A stretch of DNA of 64,000 bases from Deltaproteobacteria bacterium (GCA_016178705.1 JACOST010000033.1:236513-300512); one strand, 5' to 3'; shown: positions 15,535 through 24,585, counted from the stretch's first letter. Numbers and translations are program-made. The notes: generated by a model from the letters alone, not told the origin.

Positions 15535-16101
15535 TCAGGGCTGAGCCGGGCTTGGTAGCGAGGTGGGCATCGGTGCTGGTTCGATTTCGGATTTGAGAAA
15601 AGCGTCGGCATCGGCGCGTGACAGTTGGGTCACAGGGTGGCCACGATGCCGCGCTTCAACGTCGACGAGACGTGGCACCAGGTCATCGAAGTCTTCCCAG
15701 AGCGCGGGCTCGTTCGCCGCGGTGCGCTGTTGGCGCACATACTCACGGGTGGCGACCCAGTATGGGTGTGCGGAGTAGTAGAACTCGTGCCACGCCATCT
15801 CGTCGTCAAGATAGCCGCGTTTCACCATTAGGCCAAGAAAGTCGAAGAAGTCGAGCGCGTTCTCAATGTGATTGTTGCGCGTGATTGGAATGCCAGCGAG
15901 GAGCGCCGTTGCAGCGGCAGCGCGGTTGTCGGCCAAGTCGTCCCATTCCTTGTTGAGACGGTAGATGGATTCAAGGGCAGCCGTGAATTGTGTACTGCGG
16001 GCTGCCTCGCGTAGCTGCCAAGCGGCGAGGAGAACACCAGCAACGGCCGCGAGCGCGGCGACCGCGCTCCAATCAATGCGGCATCGAGTACGTCGTCTCA
16101 T
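15535..16101 (-). CDS. membrane-anchored protein, paralogue of the protein at 27184
   Basis: A 188-residue protein with one N-terminal membrane segment (VAALAAVAGVLLAAWQL) and a helical cytoplasmic domain. It shares long stretches with the 27184-27717 protein: AAATALLAG, LDFF followed by GL, LD-E-AWH-FY, REY/REF, VEARHR/IEARHR and DAFLK-EI. The pattern resembles DUF4760-type membrane-anchored proteins, though that name is tentative. It is on the opposite strand to its neighbours, next to a truncated TraD-like fragment, which suggests it arrived by rearrangement. Function is unknown. Confidence 0.7.
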   Translation of the reverse strand: MRRRTRCRIDWSAVAALAAVAGVLLAAWQLREAARSTQFTAALESIYRLNKEWDDLADNRAAAATALLAGIPITRNNHIENALDFFDFLGLMVKRGYLDDEMAWHEFYYSAHPYWVATREYVRQQRTAANEPALWEDFDDLVPRLVDVEARHRGHPVTQLSRADADAFLKSEIEPAPMPTSLPSPAQP

Positions 16102-16108
16102 TGGTAGG

Positions 16109-16155
16109 GCACTGGCAGTATCAGAAACCCTGCCGGCCTGTCACGCACTGGCAGT
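16109..16155. repeat. 11-bp direct repeat at the break of the truncated TraD copy
   Basis: GCACTGGCAGT occurs at 16109-16119 and 16145-16155. The second copy sits exactly where similarity of the 16141-16302 fragment to the intact TraD-like gene ends, so it is a candidate deletion or insertion junction. Confidence 0.55.
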
Positions 16156-16302
16156 CTTGATGAGCGTCGACTTGCCCGTGCCCGTCTTACCCACGACATA
16201 CAGGTGGGCGCGCCGGTCGGCGCGCTTGATGCCGAAGACTTGATGTCGGTCGTGGAAATTCGTTCGGGCGAAGCGGGTAACGTCGTTGTCGGTGGTGCTC
16301 AT
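16141..16302 (-). pseudogene. truncated TraD-like ATPase (N-terminal 50 codons only)
   Basis: The translation matches the first 50 residues of the 12374-13552 gene: DNDVTRFARTNFHDRHQVFGI and KRADRRAHLYVVGKTGTGKST, with about 80 percent identity by eye. It runs through Walker A and then ends within five codons at a stop. The rest of the ATPase is missing. Upstream, the same 3' tail of a lost partner gene (TSPFFAESKRTPI) precedes it, as for the intact copy. This is a remnant of a second conjugation module. Confidence 0.85.
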
Positions 16303-16534
16303 GCCCCGACATGATCGGAGTGCGCTTCGATTCAGCAAAGAATGGAGAAGTGGCCTGCGTCCACTGACGTTGCGGGGCTGGTAGTAGGCGCGTTGATCCG
16401 TGAAAGAGGTGGCGATCCAGGGTGAGGAGGTTGCATAGAGCGCTTCCGTTTGAACGGAGCAACGACCAGGCGGACAACGGACAACCGTGCGCCGCTGCGT
16501 GACGAGAGCCAGGGCAGGGGTGTAGACTAATCAT

Positions 16535-16936
16535 ATGAGGCGATGGTCGAAGATCATTCCAATCCTGATTCTTCTTCTCCTGCTTGGCGCGTTGCTAGCA
16601 ATCTCATGCGAGCGAACGAATGGGGCGGACATCGACCTTGACAAGGTCCTCAGTGCCCAACCACCAACGCCACCGATTTCAACGAGTTTGGATGCTGAAC
16701 GTTTCGCAGCGCACATCCCGGAGGTAGCGGAAGCGCTCCGAAATGCGCAACAACAGGCGAAGTTCAAGGGCTGGAGAATGCGGGCGGAGCGACAGCCCGG
16801 CTCCGCTACGGTTTGGGTTGTGCAGATCCGCTCAGTTGGAGTTCTTCCAGCGTATTCGTGCCGAGTTGTTTTTGATGACTCTGGCAGACCATCCGTTTCG
16901 GGTGATCCATTTGTATTCTGCGAATACCAGAAATAG
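16535..16936 (+). CDS. exported or lipoprotein-like small protein (hypothetical)
   Basis: A 133-residue protein with a strong N-terminal hydrophobic signal (IIPILILLLLLGALLAISC). The Cys directly after it is lipobox-like, although the -3 residue is not ideal. The mature part is hydrophilic, with two further Cys in the C-terminal half. No family is recognised. It lies 28 bases upstream of the large surface protein gene on the same strand and may be co-transcribed with it. Confidence 0.55.
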   Translation: MRRWSKIIPILILLLLLGALLAISCERTNGADIDLDKVLSAQPPTPPISTSLDAERFAAHIPEVAEALRNAQQQAKFKGWRMRAERQPGSATVWVVQIRSVGVLPAYSCRVVFDDSGRPSVSGDPFVFCEYQK

Positions 16937-16963
16937 TATCGTCCAGACTAGAGGGGGGCGCAC

Positions 16964-19399
16964 ATGACCATAGCGGGAGCGGGCGTAGCGGGTTCTCTCT
17001 TGTTGTTTTCGCTGCAGGCCTTGGCACAGAGTAGTTCCCCCTATCCTCAATCGCAGGAACGTCTACCGAACACGGTTGCCATTCTGACCGGTGCAGCCCC
17101 GCCTACGATCACTTTCAGTGAGTTCCCTTTGGGGACGTCGATAACAGACCAGTATCAGGACCACGGGATCTCTTTTGGAGGCGATGCGCCCTTCATTACG
17201 AGCGACGGCGCAAACCCAACGAGCCCTGTCCTTTCTGGCTCACCGCTGTTCCGCGGAGACATCACGGGCCACTTTGTGGATGCATCAACTGGGAACGGGC
17301 GGAGCGTCAAAGCTTTCGCGTTCGATGCGGGATATTTCGACGAACTTGGGAGCACTCGCGTCGAGTGGTTCGATCCCAATGGAACCAAGCTCGGCCAGAA
17401 AATCAACGCGCAACTCGGCATCGAGAAGCTAGTTATCGAAGGCGGCAACATTGCGAGCTGGCGCATTGGCATTGTCAAAACCGAGCCAGCGGGCTACGGG
17501 ATCGACAACGTCACCTCAGAGCCGATAGGGCCGTCTATCCTGTTCCGAGAGAGGTCCGATGAGACCAAGGACGGGAGTTGGGGCTTTGAGAAGGATGAAA
17601 TTCCTGGGTTCGACCACTCGGCTCTCCACGTGGCGAACACGGTCTACGAATCTCACCCGGGATACCCGGCTGGTACGTATCGATCGGCTGACGGCAACGA
17701 GACCGTGTCGATTGCCACAATCAACGGAGTCCAATCTCAGTTTACAAGAGCCACGTTCAAGCACGATTCGATGACCGCCGCGACACACGTGGTTGATTTC
17801 GAGGAGATCCCAATTGACGAGGATCTGGCAAATGGGATGCGCCACGCCGTAGAGACTGTCCAAGGATCTAAATTCCAGTTCATCGACTATAGCCTGGATG
17901 GGCTTGAGAAGACGCTTTCGCCAAGTGCGCAAAAGGGCGGTGGCGGAGCTTTCACGTGTGTAGGGCTGGTCGAGTGGGCCGCAGAGCAAGCAGGACACAA
18001 CGGCGGACAGGGTTTCATCAGGAACGTCTTCGAATCGTTTTTAGTGCCTGACTTCCGCAGCTTTCCGCCCGGAGTGCTCGAAGTGCCCTTGCTTTCGCCG
18101 CAGCTCCTCAACTACGCCCTGAAGGGGCAGCAACTTCTCCAGAATGTACAACAATGGGTACAAGGCCTCTTCGATCCAGTCGACTTCATCTTGACCGATC
18201 CTTTGGGTCGCCGGCTCGGGTTTGTGGAAGGCCCTGGCCGCTTCCAAGAGATTCCTAATGCTCTTCTCACCGAGGACGGTGGGGTTGAACAGGTCCTCAT
18301 ACCGAATGCGATCCCCGGCACTTACGTCATCCAGATCATGGGAAAGGGTGGTCCGGCCCTCGCGGCCGTTGCCTCGGCGTCCGGATCGACAAGCGTGAAC
18401 GAGCTGCTCGCACCTGGAGAAGCTCGTACCCAAAGCCTTTTCGTGCCGCCCGCACCGGGCTGCGGCGGCGACGTCGACCGAGATGGCGACGTGGACGAAG
18501 CTGACATAGCCGAGCTAGGGATGAGACTAAACCGGTTCACAGACGGCCTGGGAGACCCTGGTGATCTCGACGGAGATGGCTTGCTGTCCGAGGCGGACGT
18601 TGCTCTTCTGAGGCGACTCCTCGATGCACTTGCTGTGGACGGCGATGGCGACGGCGTACTCAGCGTGACCGAGGACATGGCGCCGAACGGCGGCGACGGG
18701 AACGGTGACGGGACGGCCGATCGCCTCCAACCCAATGTGACCTCGCTGCCCTCGGCCACCGACCAGAGCTTCATCACTCTGGAAACCGATTGCGCGCAGA
18801 ACACCATGGTTCGGGCACTGGCCGAACCATCAGTTGGCACTGACATCGGGTTTGTTTACCCCTTCGGCTTGATGAGCTTCGTCCTGCCGGGCTGTACACC
18901 CGCGCGGGTTACGCTCTACTTCCACGGCTCGACCGGACTCACGCCGCAGATCTACCGCAAGTTCGGTTCGATGTTGCCGGGGTCCTTGAATCCCGTGTTT
19001 TACACGCTCCCCCAGGCGGTGTTTGGCACCGCTCTGGTCGGCGCCCGGACTGTGGCCACGGTCACATTCGTGTTGGTCGACGGCCAGTTGGGTGACGACA
19101 TCGCCGACACTGGTGGCATCGAGGACCAGGGCGGTCCGGTGGTCGGGCTCGGCGCTATCGGACAGGAATGTGGAAGCGGCGCCGATTGTATCCCAGGCCT
19201 ATTTTGCACCGACGGTGTTTGCTGCAACCAGCCTTGTGATGGTCCTAACGAGGCTTGCAACCTACCCCAGCGGCGAGGCCGTTGTACTACCATCGCATCC
19301 GTCCCGACGCTTTCACCAAGCGCTCAGGTTTTTCTCGTTGTGGCCTTCCTGGTTCTGGTCACTTGGTTCGCCCTGCGCCGCGCCCACGAGCGCACCTGA
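16964..19399 (+). CDS. large secreted protein with dockerin-like EF-hands, anchor-U-like region and VPTL-CTERM tail
   Basis: An 811-residue exported protein. A signal peptide (GSLLLFSLQALAQ) comes first. Residues about 45-180 resemble a beta-sandwich domain (FSEFPLGTSITDQYQDHGISF). A dockerin-like pair of calcium loops, DVDRDGDVDEADIAEL and DLDGDGLLSEADVALL, lies near residues 505-560. A region like the choice-of-anchor U domain follows (YPFGLMSFVLPGC, YRKFGSMLPG). A Cys-rich segment (CGSGADCIPGLFCTDGVCC) precedes the C-terminal sorting signal SVPTLSPSAQVFLVVAFLVL with a basic end, the IPTL/VPTL-CTERM pattern. A good ribosome-binding site (GAGGGGGG) precedes ATG 16964. It is probably surface-located; substrate or partner unknown. 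Confidence 0.78.
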   Translation: MTIAGAGVAGSLLLFSLQALAQSSSPYPQSQERLPNTVAILTGAAPPTITFSEFPLGTSITDQYQDHGISFGGDAPFITSDGANPTSPVLSGSPLFRGDITGHFVDASTGNGRSVKAFAFDAGYFDELGSTRVEWFDPNGTKLGQKINAQLGIEKLVIEGGNIASWRIGIVKTEPAGYGIDNVTSEPIGPSILFRERSDETKDGSWGFEKDEIPGFDHSALHVANTVYESHPGYPAGTYRSADGNETVSIATINGVQSQFTRATFKHDSMTAATHVVDFEEIPIDEDLANGMRHAVETVQGSKFQFIDYSLDGLEKTLSPSAQKGGGGAFTCVGLVEWAAEQAGHNGGQGFIRNVFESFLVPDFRSFPPGVLEVPLLSPQLLNYALKGQQLLQNVQQWVQGLFDPVDFILTDPLGRRLGFVEGPGRFQEIPNALLTEDGGVEQVLIPNAIPGTYVIQIMGKGGPALAAVASASGSTSVNELLAPGEARTQSLFVPPAPGCGGDVDRDGDVDEADIAELGMRLNRFTDGLGDPGDLDGDGLLSEADVALLRRLLDALAVDGDGDGVLSVTEDMAPNGGDGNGDGTADRLQPNVTSLPSATDQSFITLETDCAQNTMVRALAEPSVGTDIGFVYPFGLMSFVLPGCTPARVTLYFHGSTGLTPQIYRKFGSMLPGSLNPVFYTLPQAVFGTALVGARTVATVTFVLVDGQLGDDIADTGGIEDQGGPVVGLGAIGQECGSGADCIPGLFCTDGVCCNQPCDGPNEACNLPQRRGRCTTIASVPTLSPSAQVFLVVAFLVLVTWFALRRAHERT

Positions 19400-19418
19400 C
19401 ATCTCCGATTTGATGTCA
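19397..19418 (+). terminator. hairpin overlapping the surface-protein stop codon
   Basis: TGACATC and GATGTCA form a perfect 7-bp stem with an 8-base loop, starting on the TGA stop. There is no T-tract, so it is a weak terminator candidate or an mRNA-end structure. Confidence 0.35.
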
Positions 19419-19770
19419 ACGAGTGCTACGCGTGCACGGGCTGTATCTAGTCGGTTGGTTCCTCTGAAAGCGATGGTCTAAAGATGACTCCATGTGGTGT
19501 AAAACTCCCAAGTGGTCGCTAGCTAGGCGAAGTGCGGCAGTTTTTCGAGACTCAGGCAGAAGGCCTGTCGGATCAAACAGTAACGGTCCGGGCTTTTGTC
19601 CTGGATGCAGCCCTCTAGTAAACCGCGACGGCGACTGCTCAGCACCGCGCTCGGTCGGCCACTCTCACTCGAACCCATGGCGCAGCCGGAAGCTTTGGCG
19701 CATGATCCGCCGTCGTGCGAGGCATACCGACGCCAAGACGAAGATCGGTTACACTGTTGATATGTCGTCT
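19419..19770. other. intergenic stretch, no gene seen
   Basis: About 350 bases between the surface-protein gene and the 3' end of the serine recombinase on the opposite strand. No frame has convincing composition. The right part is covered only by frames antisense to the recombinase. Confidence 0.5.
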
Positions 19771-21564
19771 TTACGCAGCCAACGTGTCGAGAGTGTTTCC
19801 CTGATCGGACTCAAACGATTCAAGAATTTTGAGGACCAGCTTTCTCCATCTTCTCTTGTAGGTTCGAACGTCTATCGGCCTTCCGCTCAAGGTTGGAATG
19901 GCACGCTTCGAAGTACCAAATTCTCCTGCATTGAAGCCATCTGAGGGCGGTTCGATCACCGGCTCAAAGCGGCGAAGCCACCTGAGGTCACGTTCGATGA
20001 CCCGGAATGGAATGTGCGGCTCAAAAGAAAGCTTTTTGTCCTTCAGAGAGAGGTTCGAACCGACGCCGGCGAGAATTGCTCGTTTTTTCTTCGCGTCTCC
20101 ATCCTTAAACTGCTCCCGTATCTCGCGAGCAAAGTTGAGTGTCTTCGCAACGCTCTCGACCTGCCGGATCATCTGATCACGTTGGCTCGCGGGATCGTCC
20201 GCCAGAGTCGACTTCTCCTTGAGAAAGACAAAGCGTTGCCGTTCGTATTCTTCATCAGACAAAAGACTGCGATCCGCATTGCGCGGCGACGTGTAGAGGC
20301 GGGTCAGATTGTCGAGTTGTTGCTGGTAGTCCTGTACGCCACGTCGCCGCGTGCCCTCGATCGGGACAAGGCCCTTGAGCTTTTCGGTACGCACTTCATC
20401 GAGCGCCTTCACCGCCCAGCGATGCGACCGATCGGACATGTCCACGCGGGCGAGAAAGGCCAGGATCTGTGCCTCTAGCTCCGCCCGCGTCACAACGCGT
20501 TGCCCGCAGTTGGGGGAGTTCTTCTTGGTGCAGTGGTAGTAGGTGTACTGGCGTCTGATCGGCGCGGTCATGTCATCGATCGCGACTTGGCAGCGGGGGC
20601 ACCGTTCCTGGTGACGGCAAGAAAATTTGTGTCGGCACACGGAGCATACGAGATGCTGTTTTTCCTCGGCGGTGATCATGCGTCCGCACTCCCCGCAGCG
20701 AATCAGGCCCGTGAAGGCGAATACATGCCGTATCGGGCGGGGCTTTCCTTTGCGCCCCAGAGTCACCTGCGCCTGATCGTATTCTGCCTCGGTAATCATC
20801 GGCTGGTGTTTGCCTTGGTACCAGCGCCCTGATCCTCGCGGGTATTCAAACCAGCCGTAGTAGAAGGTGTCGGTAAAAGCCTCGTAGAGGGTACTCTGCG
20901 CCAGCGGCTTTCCGCCGATTTTCTTCATCGCCCTCGTCCGGAAACCCCACTGGTTGTTCGCGATGTCGACGATTTGCGGCACCGTGTAGCCGCCGCTCAG
21001 GAGCAACTCCCACATTTGCCTGACGAGAGGGAATCGTTCGGGATCGATGCCGATATCCTTCTGCCCTTTCTCCTTGAACGAATTATTCATGTACCCGACC
21101 TTCGCCCCCGAGGGACGCCAGCCCAGTTCTGCCTTTGTGCGGAGACCCCGGATGACATTCCGGCTCAAGTCCTCGATGAATTTGTGGGCCATGCCGAACT
21201 CCAGGTACATGAGCAGCGTGTTGTCGGCCGCCTTGCTGAACGTCTGTGTCGGCGTCACGATCTGCAATTGCTGCTCCTGCATCGCCCAGATCACGGCACC
21301 GCCATCGATCGGATTCCGCGCGAGACGATCGAGCTTCCAACAGATGATGCCCTGTGCGTCGTGGTGACGAATGCGTTCCATCATCGACGTGAACACCGGA
21401 CGTCCGGGCTGTTTTGCTGAGCGCGACTCAGTGAAGACGGCGCCGACCGAAAACCCGCGCTGCTGAGCAAGACGACTGAGTTCGCTCAGTTGGGAATCCA
21501 CCGAGAGTATCTGGCGATCGTCGTCCTCGCTCGACTTGCGGCAGTAGATGAAGAAACGCGGCAT
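19771..21564 (-). CDS. large serine recombinase (site-specific integrase)
   Basis: A 597-residue protein. The catalytic resolvase domain begins FFIYCRKSSEDDDRQILS (Ser nucleophile in RKSSE), continues with ESRSAKQPGRP and WKLDRLARNPIDG, and is followed by the recombinase domain (GVRTR-like WGFRTRAMKKIGGKPLA). A zinc ribbon with two Cys clusters (CGECGRMI; CSVCRHKFSCRHQERCPRC) and a coiled-coil C-terminal part complete the large-serine-recombinase plan. It would integrate or excise the element that carries it by recombining att sites. It is divergent from the primase-type operon across a short gap, with a small gene just upstream on its own strand. Confidence 0.93.
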   Translation of the reverse strand: MPRFFIYCRKSSEDDDRQILSVDSQLSELSRLAQQRGFSVGAVFTESRSAKQPGRPVFTSMMERIRHHDAQGIICWKLDRLARNPIDGGAVIWAMQEQQLQIVTPTQTFSKAADNTLLMYLEFGMAHKFIEDLSRNVIRGLRTKAELGWRPSGAKVGYMNNSFKEKGQKDIGIDPERFPLVRQMWELLLSGGYTVPQIVDIANNQWGFRTRAMKKIGGKPLAQSTLYEAFTDTFYYGWFEYPRGSGRWYQGKHQPMITEAEYDQAQVTLGRKGKPRPIRHVFAFTGLIRCGECGRMITAEEKQHLVCSVCRHKFSCRHQERCPRCQVAIDDMTAPIRRQYTYYHCTKKNSPNCGQRVVTRAELEAQILAFLARVDMSDRSHRWAVKALDEVRTEKLKGLVPIEGTRRRGVQDYQQQLDNLTRLYTSPRNADRSLLSDEEYERQRFVFLKEKSTLADDPASQRDQMIRQVESVAKTLNFAREIREQFKDGDAKKKRAILAGVGSNLSLKDKKLSFEPHIPFRVIERDLRWLRRFEPVIEPPSDGFNAGEFGTSKRAIPTLSGRPIDVRTYKRRWRKLVLKILESFESDQGNTLDTLAA

Positions 21565-21597
21565 GGCACCAAATGTACGGTCGAGTGATTGATTCTG

Positions 21598-21774
21598 TCA
21601 ACTGGTCGCTTCCGCCACGTCGTGCGGGGATGGCATTGATTCAACCAAGAGGAGCCACAGGAGTTCAAGCACGCGCGCGGCGTACATCTCGGCTTCTTCG
21701 GTCGAGAGCGACACCCCGAATTCGTCCTGGCAGATATCTTTGAATTCCTGGATTGTTCCGGCAGTGAGTCGCAT
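21598..21774 (-). CDS. small helical protein upstream of the recombinase (58 aa)
   Basis: The protein has an all-helical pattern (LTAGTIQEFKDICQDEFGVS, LSTEEAEMYAARVLELLWLL) that I recognise from short proteins next to recombinases and on mobile elements; their function is not established. ATG 21774 (or 21783) starts it. It lies 33 bases upstream of the recombinase gene on the same strand and is likely co-transcribed. Confidence 0.65.
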   Translation of the reverse strand: MRLTAGTIQEFKDICQDEFGVSLSTEEAEMYAARVLELLWLLLVESMPSPHDVAEATS

Positions 21775-21883
21775 AGGTCTCACCGTACGCTGCGCGGAGC
21801 GGGCGTGAAGAATGGCAATCTAACCGCCACTGGAACCTTTCCCACTCTTTTCATCTTCGTCCTGTCGCCTCACCCTCAACAGC

Positions 21884-23338
21884 ATGACCAACGACGAAAG
21901 CCCATCCTCGCCGTTCTCGGCGAATACACAAACAGCCGAGGCAACCCTGCCCGACAAGCACGGCACTGAACCGGCGAAGGAGCGATGCATTCCGACAGTG
22001 TCCGCCACGTTTGATGACGGCCGCATTTTGGAAATGGTCCACCGGCCGAGTGAGAAGCGCTCCGCCTTCGTCATTTGGAAGAACTGCGAGTGGAAAACAG
22101 AGTCAAGCTTCAGCCGCGACGCGCGTACGCGGCTGGTGCCGTACTCGCCGAACAACAATCTCATCAGGAACGATGTGGTGCTGTTTCCGTCCGAGCCCGA
22201 GGAATATGGCTCCGAGGAACAGCTTCTGGGTGAGATTCAAGCGTTCGTCCATCGCTATGTCGATCTGAGTCCACTGTTCGAGAAGACCGCCAGCTACTAC
22301 GTGCTCCTGAGCTGGGTGTACGACGGCTTCAACGAGCTGCCGTATCTGCGCGTCCGGGGCGACCCCGGCTCCGGCAAAACCCGATTCCTGCTGACCGTCG
22401 GCTCCCTCTGCTACAAACCCATCTTCGCCAGCGGCGCTTCCACCGTATCGCCACTCTTCCGCATGCTCGACGCGTTCCGTGGAACCCTGATCATTGATGA
22501 GAGCGATTTTCGCCAGAGCGACGAGCGGGCCGAAGTGGTCAAGATCTTCAACAACGGCAACGGAAGAGGCTTCCCCGTGCTGCGAAGCGAAGTGTCAGCA
22601 AAAGGTGAATTCAACCCGCACGCCTATTGGGTCTATGGCCCCAAGATCATCGCCACACGCGGACCGTTTGAGGACCGCGCCCTGGAGAGCCGGTGTCTCA
22701 CCGAAGAGATGGGTCAACAGGGACTGCGCGGTGACGTGCCGATCAACTTGTCGGAATCGTACAAAGAGGAAGCATTGCACCTGCGAAACAAGCTGCTCTT
22801 GTTTCGGTTCCGCAATCTAGGGCGGCGAACTCCCACGGAAGAACTCGTCGACCGTATGATCGAGCCGCGCTTGAACCAGATCTTCGTCCCGCTGCTCTCG
22901 ATCATCGAGGACCCCGCTGCCCGAGAGGATCTGCGGGAACTCGCTCGCCGATACAACCACGAGATGATTGCCGAGCGCGGCATGGACATGGAAGCGCAGG
23001 TTCTGGAGATCATCCAGGACTTGGCGTCATCCTCATACGGCAACAAGCTCACCATTAGAGACATCACCAGCTCATTCGTGGAGCGGCATGGCGCGGACTA
23101 CGAGCGGAAAATTACGACGAAGTGGATCGGGTACATCGTGCGCCGGAAACTCCACTTGGCTACGCACAAAAGCCACGGTGTGTTCGTGATTCCGATGTCG
23201 GAACTTCCGAAGCTGGACCGGCTCTATGAAAAATACGGGGTGAGCTCCGAAACCGACGAAGGGGAGAACGTCCAAGAAGCGGCAAGACTCGAACTTGGCG
23301 TGCGGGTGGACTTTGGGGACGTTGGGGACTTCATATAG
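21884..23338 (+). CDS. primase/helicase-type AAA ATPase of an integrated element
   Basis: A 484-residue protein with Walker A GDPGSGKTR near residue 168 and Walker B TLIIDESDF about 40 residues later. It continues with a segment IIATRGPFEDRALESRC in which the Arg residues resemble the sensor/arginine-finger part of DUF3631- and phage primase-associated helicases. The C-terminal part contains a winged-helix-like region (KLTIRDITSSFVERHG, TTKWIGYIVRRKLHL). Related proteins on phages and integrative elements act with primases in element replication. It is the first of a plus-strand run ahead of an XRE regulator and a RuvC-like nuclease. The last codons are composed of 9-base repeats encoding GDVGDF. 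Confidence 0.72.
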   Translation: MTNDESPSSPFSANTQTAEATLPDKHGTEPAKERCIPTVSATFDDGRILEMVHRPSEKRSAFVIWKNCEWKTESSFSRDARTRLVPYSPNNNLIRNDVVLFPSEPEEYGSEEQLLGEIQAFVHRYVDLSPLFEKTASYYVLLSWVYDGFNELPYLRVRGDPGSGKTRFLLTVGSLCYKPIFASGASTVSPLFRMLDAFRGTLIIDESDFRQSDERAEVVKIFNNGNGRGFPVLRSEVSAKGEFNPHAYWVYGPKIIATRGPFEDRALESRCLTEEMGQQGLRGDVPINLSESYKEEALHLRNKLLLFRFRNLGRRTPTEELVDRMIEPRLNQIFVPLLSIIEDPAAREDLRELARRYNHEMIAERGMDMEAQVLEIIQDLASSSYGNKLTIRDITSSFVERHGADYERKITTKWIGYIVRRKLHLATHKSHGVFVIPMSELPKLDRLYEKYGVSSETDEGENVQEAARLELGVRVDFGDVGDFI

Positions 23339-23440
23339 CAACCCATCCGTCCAAGAGGTCCGTGGTTCCTGGCGTTGCCGTTCCTCACATTTGAAACGCC
23401 GGCGCCCTTCGCAAAGTCCCCCACGTCCCCGATGTCCCCC
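23315..23440. repeat. iteron-like GGGGAC repeats, 9-bp period, inverted clusters
   Basis: GGGGAC begins at 23315 and 23324 (inside the end of the ATPase gene). The complement GTCCCC begins at 23416, 23425 and 23434. Every neighbouring pair is spaced exactly nine bases, and the two clusters face each other about 100 bases apart. Their position beside a primase-type ATPase suggests an initiator-binding array, but they could also be a transcript-end hairpin. Confidence 0.5.
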
Positions 23441-23610
23441 GTTTACCTCTGCACTCTTCTGAATGCGGGGGAGAGAGCGGGGCGGCTCGATCTACAAATC
23501 TTTCGCTTCCGACCGAAACTAGCCGCTTCCGGCAAGTTTTCCGTTCTTGGGGAGACTCATACATCCCATACTCTGAAAGAGACGGCGATAGTCTCGCCGT
23601 TCTCACTTTC

Positions 23611-23970
23611 ATGTCTTCTAAACTCACCAACTATCTGCGGACCTTCCGCAAGCGTTCCGGTCTCTCGCAGGAAGAAGTGGCGTTCCTCCTCGGCTGCCGC
23701 TTCGGCGCCAAGGTGTCGCGCTATGAGCGCTTCGAGCGCGAGCCCAATCTCCGTACCGCGCTCTCGTACGAGGTCATCTTTCACACCAAGGTGCATGAAC
23801 TCTTTGCCGGCATCTACGAACAGGTCGAGCGCGACGCCGGGAAGCGTGCCCGAAGGCTGGCCCGCCGCCTGGCGAAGCAGCACGTGAGCGAACGCAAGCT
23901 CGCTGCCCTCAAGGCGATCACCGAGCCACCATCCGACGATCTGCGCTGGGAGCCCATCGTGCATCCATGA
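23611..23970 (+). CDS. XRE-family helix-turn-helix protein
   Basis: A 119-residue protein whose first 60 residues form a Cro/C1-type helix-turn-helix: YLRTFRKRSGLSQEEVAFLL followed by VSRYERFEREPNLRTALSYE. The basic C-terminal part (RRLARRLAKQHVSERKL) may add DNA or protein contacts. It overlaps the RuvC-like gene by four bases (ATGA), so the two are translationally coupled. It may regulate the element's plus-strand operon. Confidence 0.8.
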   Translation: MSSKLTNYLRTFRKRSGLSQEEVAFLLGCRFGAKVSRYERFEREPNLRTALSYEVIFHTKVHELFAGIYEQVERDAGKRARRLARRLAKQHVSERKLAALKAITEPPSDDLRWEPIVHP

Positions 23971-24497
23971 AGCACGATCAACGTCGCCTCCATCGTATGC
24001 TCTCCCTCGATCCCACCTCTCGCGGGTTCGGCTACGCCGTTCTGGAAGCACCCGACCTGCTTATCGACTGGGGCGTGTGTCAGGTGCGGATCGAAAAGAG
24101 GGAAGGCGCCCTGCGCAAGGTCGCCGCTCTCATTCATCGCTTCGCGCCGGATACCGTCGTCGTCGAAGACACCCGTGATCAGCACTGCCGACGCGGCCAA
24201 CGTGCCCGCGATCTCATCCTAGCGATTGTTGCGCTCGCGCGGACGATGGATGTTGCGGTCGTTCGCGTGTCGAGGACAACCGTCCGCGACCACTACACCG
24301 ATCTTGGCGCGACAAACAAAGACGCCGTCGCTCGACTTGTGGTTGAGGGCTTTCCAGAGCTTGAGTCATTCCTTCCGCCGCGACGCAGGACATGGATGCC
24401 CGAGCACGAACGGATGGCAGTGTTTGACGCGATCAGTATGGTACTCGTATTGGCAGAGAGCGCAGAAGCTTCGAGCACGCCGCGAATGTTCGGTTGA
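23967..24497 (+). CDS. RuvC-like (RNase H-fold) nuclease
   Basis: A 176-residue protein with the core of RuvC/YqgF-type resolvases: SLDPTSRGFGYAVLE (first Asp plus glycine turn), a second strand DTVVVEDTRD (acidic residue), and a C-terminal ERMAVFDAISMVL where the final Asp of the triad is expected. Such proteins cut branched DNA. Coupling to an XRE regulator and a primase-type ATPase suggests processing of replication or transfer intermediates of the element. It is clearly different from housekeeping RuvC in length and details. Confidence 0.7.
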   Translation: MKHDQRRLHRMLSLDPTSRGFGYAVLEAPDLLIDWGVCQVRIEKREGALRKVAALIHRFAPDTVVVEDTRDQHCRRGQRARDLILAIVALARTMDVAVVRVSRTTVRDHYTDLGATNKDAVARLVVEGFPELESFLPPRRRTWMPEHERMAVFDAISMVLVLAESAEASSTPRMFG

Positions 24498-24585
24498 TCA
24501 CTGAGCGGAGTCGCGCAGACGACATCTCCAGATGCGAGACAAGATCCCCTGATCGGCAATCGTCGCCGGAAGCTTCCTGCATCCG

